From positions 1,860,001 to 1,924,000 of the forward strand of contig JBBELK010000298.1 in NCBI GenBank assembly GCA_037783545.1: a stretch of DNA of 64,000 bases, written 5' to 3'. Position numbers and translations under genes: made by a program. Source of the stretch: Henricia sp. BOLD:AAB3569. Taxonomy: Eukaryota > Echinodermata > Asteroidea > Spinulosida > Echinasteridae. Below, piece after piece: positions 52,301 through 61,300 of this stretch. How positions within the stretch are numbered: position 1 is the first letter of the stretch; every line of letters starts with the position of its first letter. The notes beneath the pieces are model-generated. The model was not told the DNA's origin. It searched no databases and was given only the letters and a program-made list of their open reading frames with translations.

Positions 52301-55300
52301 AAACTGCATGCGCTTTTGTTACTGTTGTACAGTATTTTCTGTTACTGTATTATCGCGTGCATTGCGCACACGTGCAGTGTATCCACTTGATGCATGATGA
52401 CGCGCACGTACGCTTTGCTGCGCCCAGCGTGTACGCACATCGGACTGGAGCTCCTTGCTGCACCGTATCAGAAATGCACGGTATCCGCAAAAGCTTTCTT
52501 TTTATATAATAATACTTCATCTTTTAAAGTGAATGTTGAGTGTAAGGCACTCTCTTTCTTTACAAGTCTACTACATTTTGAAAATTTTTCTAGAGGAGAT
52601 ATTAAGTAGTGACTGCTTTCAGACAGTTCTTGTCCTAACAAATGTGGAAACTTTATGAAAGACAGCTTGCCAAATAATAGCCTTTGATGTTCATGTATGG
52701 AAGATGGAAAAAATACTTTACAGCAAGTTGCCAAAATAGCATTACATGTATTGTGAATATTGTCTCTTTGTATTTTGATAGATTTTAACTTGGAATTTTG
52801 TGAAAGTGCAATAGAAAGTATGTACAGGTTTTTTTGTTTTATGAAAATTAGCCTGTTTTTTTTGCATCTCTGAATTTAGCTGCATGTGAAACAGTTAGGC
52901 TATTAGGCTTGTGCTTATTTACTACGTCATTTTGGGAGTCAAATAATGCCGCGTCATTGTTGAAGCGATATGCGTGCGCGTTGTGTGTGTCTCTAGCACG
53001 CGTAGCGCAATGTACTAAGGTTCCCACATAAAGTCAACATTGACATGTCATAATTTGACTCCCAAATGACAAGTACTCAATATTATGCACCTATCAATTG
53101 TTCCCCTCGCCCCCCTGCTCTGCCCCTTAGGTGGGGGTTTAGTCACGTTTTTGATGCCCCAGGGTGGGGATTTTGACCCAATGAAATGAAACTTTCTATG
53201 CATCTGTATACAAGACGTGCATGTTTTGCACCCCAGGGTGGGGATTTTTGTCACCTAATTGTTGCCCTTGCTAGAACTATTATTTTAAGCAAAAGTATAT
53301 GATCATGTAAATTGGACTTAAGATATGACTGACAGTTGCTGCATGTAAGAATTGTGTAAATGGTCAGTGATCACACTGGAGATGATCCACTGTGGCATGA
53401 CATCAATGCATAGTTCCGACCTTTCAATCAAGCCGAACCTGTGTGACCATTTATGACCAGTCACGACAGTGCTCCTCTCACATTTCATAGTGCATTTGCT
53501 CAAAAACAAAAAAACACACAGTTTGTATGCGGTGGCACTGAGTGAATTTTTGTTTCAATGAATGTCGGGCATTTCGCCGTTCAAAGGTAAAAAATCACGT
53601 ATTTTATGAATGTGGCATCCCTGTATTACTAGTCCTTGACCCTGAAACAGAAATACTTTCGAGTTTTTTTTTAATGAATCCGTGCTTTTCATGCTCCAGC
53701 ACATTGTCAGCGAAGGCTTGTGAGGCATATCAAGGTGGGGCTAATTGAGCAATTTCGGAACTATGCATTGATGCATGTAAATTGATTTTAAGTGGAACAT
53801 TATTTGATGGCTCTTGTATGTATAACAGAGTTAAAAAGCAATAAAGTGTTCGCTAGGAAGATAATTACTGATTGAGCAACCGATGTCAATTCCTTCTGCC
53901 AACTTTGTGTCCCTTTTTACGAGATCCATTCATCACATCAGTGACAGTGATTTCAATGGGAATAAAAGTGGGTTTGGCCAGTCTTAAACATACGTTTAAA
54001 ACCGGTGCCTGGACGAGTGATAATGGCCCGAGCCGCAAATAGGGCCATTATCATGCAGCGTCCAGGACCCTTGCCGGTTTTAAACGGATTGTTTAAGACT
54101 GGCCAAACCGACTTCTATTCCCATTCATAAATATTTTTTTGTTTAAATTAGTAGAACTCACCAAAATTATTTGATAATCTTGTCATTTTGCCATGTTTTG
54201 CATTGTACTGTTACGTGCATGACGCCAGTTCGTTCAAAATGCTGTTTGTTCCGTGCGCGCGTTACGCATATTGCAAGCATCTTGTATGTGTTTAAGACTG
54301 GCCGGTCTTTATCATCCATTTAACACTGGCTCTCCGCCAATAGGGATGCGTAAACTGTCTAAGGAATTTATGAATAATGATTTAAGGCTACAAGAAGAGT
54401 AACAAATTGGATTGGAAAAATGATATGGATTTGTTTTAGTGTTGTTGTTCACCATATAGGCTCTACTCGTCTGCGGTGTTTGACAGTGACTTTGCGACTT
54501 TTGACCCTGCTGAAATCACCAGGCGACCAGTAGACGATCTAATGCTGCAAATGAAGGTGAGAAAATTTGGCTGAAACAGGATTCGAACCCGAGCCTCTGG
54601 TTATGGTACTGATGTTTCACCAACTGAGCCGTTCAGCCCTATATAGTTTTCTACTATGTTTTCCTGGTACATGTCATGGAATTGTAAATCTACCACAATT
54701 CAGTCATGGGACATGATGTAAGATTGTATTTAATAATAAACCAATGAAGGAATAAAAATGAACGAATTAAAGGTACATAACAGCCTTTTTTTTCTTTTTC
54801 TTTTTTACAGGACATGGGCATTGATAAAGTGGTCAATTTTCCATTCCCAACACCACCAGAACGGGATGCTTTAAAGGTAATCTGCTTTATTTTCATGTAC
54901 TGTATGTACATGTGCAAGTGATTTCTGAATTTTAAAATACTGAAATATAAATCTTTTTTTAAATTTAAAACAGAATTGTGTTGTAAAAAAGTCAAAACAA
55001 TCTAGTCGGAAACTAGTTGAATTATGTTTATACACTGACATACATTATGTAGCTTGTATAAAGTTGTAACCTGGGTAGCTTTTAAAAAAAATACGTTATT
55101 TAAGAGTATCATTACAAAATGCGATAAGTGCCAAATCAAAAACAAATTGAGATAATGGTGTCAGTACATTCTTGCTTGGTGGTCTAATACATTTGTAAAT
55201 TTAATATTGGCAAACTCTGTTATATCCCACCAAAAACTGTTTTACTTATTGGAATTTGCCATTGACTGCAGTGCTTAGTTGCAATACAAAATGGCAGTGT

Positions 55301-58300
55301 TCTCAAAATGCAAAAAATGGATATACATGTATACTGTTTTGTGATGAAACTCTTCAATTGATGTTTGGTTTTTCTGGTTTGTAGGCGGCTGAGAGGCTTC
55401 TTGTCTCCCTTAAGGCTTTGGATGCTCCCCCTAAACCCTCTGGATTCAAGAAAGCACATGAAGGTGATATATTGATGATTTGTCTCATTTCCGTATTCTT
55501 GTATGCTATATTTCTACCCATACATGTATATGCAGGGATGTGATTGTTCCGTATTTTCCCAGAAAGTTACATTTGTCTCAGTGGTTTGTGATATTATTAT
55601 TATTATTATTTTTTTCTGGTATTCATACTAAGGATTCCTCAACAGTGCTCATTGCACTGTCACTCGCAAGCGTGAGGAAACCCATGAAGAATTATAATTA
55701 TAAATGGCCAGAGACACCGGGGAATCCCCTTGCTCTTCACGAAAGAATGCTCTTAAATCTTTAGAGTGCGTTACCATTACCTACCACACTGGACCAACAG
55801 CTTTACATCCCTTCCGAAAGATAGAGCATGTGTGGTTGAGTGCCTTGCCCAAGGGCACAGGTACCGCAGCCGGATTCGAACCCGCAACCCCGAGTTTTCA
55901 CCCATGATTGCAAGTGGGTACCCCACAAAAAAAAGACTATTCCGAAGGAAAAAAACAGAACAGATCAAATCCCTGATGTGTCAAGCCACTTAGATGCTTA
56001 GTTCTTTGACTTGTTTTGTGATTCCAATGAGTTTGTCTTTAAAAATGAGTACATTGTATCCTGTGTTTCTTCATAGAATCCTTTGGTACAGGAATCACCG
56101 CGGTTGGTAAGACCATGGCATGTTTTCCTGTATCTCCATGCTATGCCAAGATGATATCCATTGGTCAGCAGGGTGGATGTCTGCCGTATGTCATTGCATT
56201 GGTCTCGGCTCTTACTGTCAGGGTGAGTTTAAGAATTCATTAAAAAAATGTTTTGAAGAGTTAATTTCCCAAAACACCTAAAATCTGATTGTGTGTTTTT
56301 GTGTGTTTTTTAACATAATTGACAACGTATTTGTTAATTTGTACAGGAAATCTTTGAGGTTGCTGATTTGTCCAGCGGCTCATCAGATGAAGTAAGATAT
56401 GCAATAGTTACATTTCCAGCACAGATTTAATATTTCTCAAACTAGCATACAGCATGCAGATTTAGAGATACAAATACCAAGTTTGCAAGAAGGGATTCCT
56501 TGTGCTTTTATGTTTTTCTTGAACGTATTTAGAGGTTATTCAGTAATTGAACGCACTTTTTCTGCTGTTTCAGCACAGCTTATCTCAATTTTGTATAGAA
56601 TATCTTATTTAAGGCATTGACACTGACAGGCCCTTGTGGTTAGATATAATTTGTCCAGAAGTAAATCTAACTTGACATTGTTTTTGCAGCACAAGGAGCA
56701 ACAGCGGAGACATAGATCGAGGGTCTCACATAGCAAACGTCTGTGGGCTGGAGAGGTAAGAAGTTGATATGGGTGTAAATTCAGTGGAAACAGATTAAGA
56801 TTCTCGCATGTACCAGACATTATACTTTGTAGAAGATATACAAAGGCATCACTTTTTCTGTTCCTTGTATGACAATAATGTACATGTTGCACTTATTTAG
56901 CACAAGGTATTTTGTTTCTTTGATATATTTTTCCTTTAAAGGCAGTATACATGATTGGTATCTCGAAAATCAGAAATGTTCACAGATTTACGCCCAACTT
57001 ACACAATATAAACATGATGACCATAGAAAACTTCCCCTGAAATGGTTTTGTCTGAAGTGCTATAGTCTTTGAGAAATGAGTAAAACAATTATTTTTCCTC
57101 GTGAGACGAAAATTCAATTCGCCCCCAAACCACTTCGCCCAAGTGCCATTTCGCCCCCAAACCACTTCGCCCGAGTGCCATTTTGCCCCGAGTCACTTCG
57201 TCCAAACACTAGCTCACCCAAATGCCACTTCGCCCCAAAACCACTTCGTGCACAGGCCGTGGTTCAGGGCGAAGTGGTTGCAAACCCTTTTTTGACTGTT
57301 TTCTCAAAAGTTAGACGAAGTACGGAGCTGGTTTTTGCTCAGGTTAGTTTTAATTATGCATATCTTCAATCACACAGGGGGATAAAACTATTTGTAACAG
57401 TTTACCAATCATGTATACTATCTTTAAAACACGGGTTGAACTCATTTCTGTAAAAAAAAAATATCCCACACTAAACCTTTTTGCACATAAATTTGAGACG
57501 TCGCTTTGACAACAAAAACGATGTGAATAGAGTTTGGAGTGAAACAACGCACTGAAAATAACAAAATCAATTTGGTTTTCATAACTTGTATGAGAAGGTA
57601 ATGATTGTTTGTGTTTGTTTACTCCAGGGTGGTTCTCTACTCTTGGGTGATCTAATGGTCTTATTAGGAGCAGTTGGTGCGACTGAGTTTGCTGGTTGTA
57701 CGCCGTCATTCTGTGCTACTCATGGTCTGCGATATAAGGCTATGGCTGAAATAAGAAGGTTACGAAGACAACTGACAAATGCTGGTAATGTTTACTACAC
57801 ATGCATGTGACTCGTTCTGGAGAAATACATTTTCCCAACCAAATCTGTTTTACAAATTTGACTAATGATAATCTTCGAGTGATGAAGTCCAAACCTGACC
57901 CTTGGTTGAACCACTTATTGCGTTCGAAAAAAATCGACCCAGGCCGTATGACGTCCGACTTTTTCCTTCACAGCAGGTCACATATTGTCAGCATAATGAA
58001 TATTTATATTATTCAATTGTTTTGAGATGAACTGAAATTAAAATTGTGTGGCCCAAAATTGATTGCAATAGATTCTATGTTGTGTGCAGATAAAATTGAC
58101 AGTTTGTTAAATGTTACGTGCAGCGTGCCTTTAACTTATTGACTGTAATGTAATATTTGGTAATTTCAGCTCATGCAGTGCTTAATTCTTGCGATATTGG
58201 TATGTGTTCCATTCAGATAACAGTCATTGTTTTCCCAATAGAAATCAGAAAAGGCACAAGTACTAGCCTAAAGAGATTTGTTTTTGTATTTCCAGTGAAT

Positions 58301-61300
58301 TCCATCCAGTCAGACTGTGAGACTGTTCTTGATCCCAAAATGAAACCACCCAATGCAATGCAGGTAAGCTTGGCTTTGTAAATCAAACTGAAAAATGTTG
58401 TTTGGACACAATACCCAGGGCAACATGCAGCTTCTGTAAGCATGTGACATAACCACTTCTATAGCAAAATGTTTCAAGAGACTCTATCGTTTTGGATCTC
58501 GGGCTCACAAAGAGTCCGAAGGCCTGAGCAGGGCAGTTTTCATTACGTTTTTTACTAACCCCGTAAGGTTTGTGCTGACCTCGTTTAAGTACATGATCTG
58601 AAATGTGTATCCATAGGGGTCTTGCCACGGTAAAGGGCGCATTTTGGCAACACAGACCATATTTTCCAGAAAATACCTTTGTCTGGTCTCAAAATAAAAG
58701 AAATGTTTCAGTTGTTCTGAAGAGATAACTTAGGCTCAAAAAGGGTTACAAATGTTTCAACATGCCTTTCTAAAAACCCTGTGTAAAAATTTCCAATATA
58801 CGCTCGTAACTGGGACGGCCTAAAATGCAACACAAGTGTCCGTCCCGGTTACGCGCGTTATATTGGAAATTTGTACAAAGGGTTTTTAGAAAGGCATGTT
58901 GTCACACTACTTGAAACCCTTTTTGGGCGTAAGTTATCTCTTCAGAACAACTGAAACTTATTTCTTTTATTTTGAGACCAGACAAAGGTACTTTCTGGAA
59001 AATATGGTCTGTGTTGCCAAAATGCCCCCTTTTGATACCGAGGATAGACTCATATAAAAGTTTAAAATGTTCTTTCCAAGTTACTGTTTTTGTAGTGACA
59101 TAGAAAGAAACATGAAATAAAAGTTGATGGAGATGTACTTCTTCCAATTCGTATCACCCAACAAACATTTTAATGCTTTAAATTATTTATCTTGTGTCAC
59201 AGGTCAAACTGTTAAGGCAGATTGTATTAGCAGGTGTACCTCATCATGTGGCAAGGTTAGATGCAGTTATTGTTTTAAAAGTAGTACCCATATTCAATTT
59301 TTCCATTAACACAAATTTGTGTTTGTTTATACTTTTATTTGTCTTTGACCATTTATTTATTATTTATTTTTCTTTGGTTAAAATGCTCACTATTGATCAC
59401 TCTCACAAACGCCATCTTTGTAAGAAAAATGCTACTGCATATTAAACGCATTCAAGTACGCGCACGCACACCCTGGACAATGTTCCAAACACGCACGCAT
59501 GATGCTTAAAATTTGTTCGAAATACTGCGCAGCAAATGCATGTCACAAAAATTTACGCTCGAGATCCTGATGCACGTGACAATTTGTAGGAGGTGACGTC
59601 ATTCGAGAGTGATCAATAACCAATAAAGATTTATTTTTAATAATTATATTTTAATAATTAGGAGTCATACATGCTTTTCACTAGTCTATGGCTATAGACC
59701 ATATCAAATAGTCGCCATTTCGTGGGGCAGTTTCTTTGTTCCTTGAGGACATGCATAGTTGCACATATTGTGCTTCCATTGTTTAACGGTTTAAGTAACA
59801 AAAGACACCCTGAAAAATGGTCCAAACACGCGCACGTGTTGCTTGAAATTTGTTCGAAATACGGCGCAGCAAATGCGCATCACAAAAATTTACGCCCAAG
59901 ATCCTGATGCACGTGACAATTTGTAGAAAGTGACGTTATTTAAGAGTGATCAATAACCAATAAAGATTTATTTTTAATAATTATATTTTAATAATTAGGA
60001 GTCATACATGCTTTTCACTAGTCTATGGCTATAGACCGTATCGAATAGCCGCCATTTCGTTGGGCAGTTTCTTTGTTCCTTGAGGACATGCATGGTTGTA
60101 CATATTATGCTTCCATTGTTGAACAGTTTAAGTAACGAAAGATGCCCCACGAAATGGCGGCTATTCGATACAGTCTATAGATGGGGACAGGGATTTGAAA
60201 TCGAACTTGAATCAGCGTAATGATTTCACATTTTGAAAGAAAGCTAAACATTTCCAGCCGTTTTTGCTACCTTTGTTTATTTTCTGTTAAAAATTGTGAA
60301 CACTTCATTGTGCACTAAATGAAACGCCAAAATTTTCAATGTTAAATACCACATTTCCTACACAGGAAAATTCCCCCATCTCAGGAGGAAAAAGAGAAAG
60401 GAGCGTACCAGAGCGTGGGCATAGAGGGCGCTGTTTTCATCCATCCAGACTCGGTCCTTGTCAAGAAGCAGCCAGAGTTTGTTGTGTATCAGGAGATTAT
60501 TCAGACGAACAAGCCATACATGAGAGGTGAGGATTTTTGTCAGTTATTTCACAGGTTTCGGAAAATGTCTTGTGCGTGTTAGGTATTACAAAGCTTTAAA
60601 ATGTGCACTTACAGATTTAAATTCGGAATGGTTGTTTTATACTAGGCAACAAAAGAAACGCAAATTTGAAATTTTTTTTGTAATTAAGTTGACATCGAAA
60701 TATTCACATAACAGTTTCATAGGACTGCATAAGGCTTTTGTGTCCCGAAATTTCCCACTCTCAGATTTACTGTTTTTTGGAAAATGTTTTTGCTCATTAT
60801 TTTTTGTGTGTCCCATGTGTAATTGTTTTTTAAGTGTTTGCATCAACTGAAGGTTAAACTGTCTCTGGCATTTACGAATACGATTTTAAAGAAAAAGAAC
60901 AGGTGCCAAGTTTTTGTTTTGCCTGACTTAATGCTACTTTCTTGTTACAGGTGTGACAGCCGTAGAGCCAGAGTGGTTTCCTATTATTCTTCCTGACCTC
61001 TGCACTTTCTCGAAGCCCCTGGATCAGCCTGTACCTTCTTATGATGGAGCGACAGGCAAGGTGGACTGCCACATGACAAGTACATTCGGTATGTTACTCC
61101 TGCATACAGTACAGTTAACACCACCAATACAGGATTGTATGAGCGGGTGAATGCTCTCATGCAACAGCTTGTATAGACATACATGTAATAAAATGTAATA
61201 GCATTGCCATTGCCGTGGCGTTTTATCAGCGGTGTTATATTAGTTTCATTAACTATTTTTTATTTTTGCCGACAGTACCATGATTTTTCCGACAAAATAT

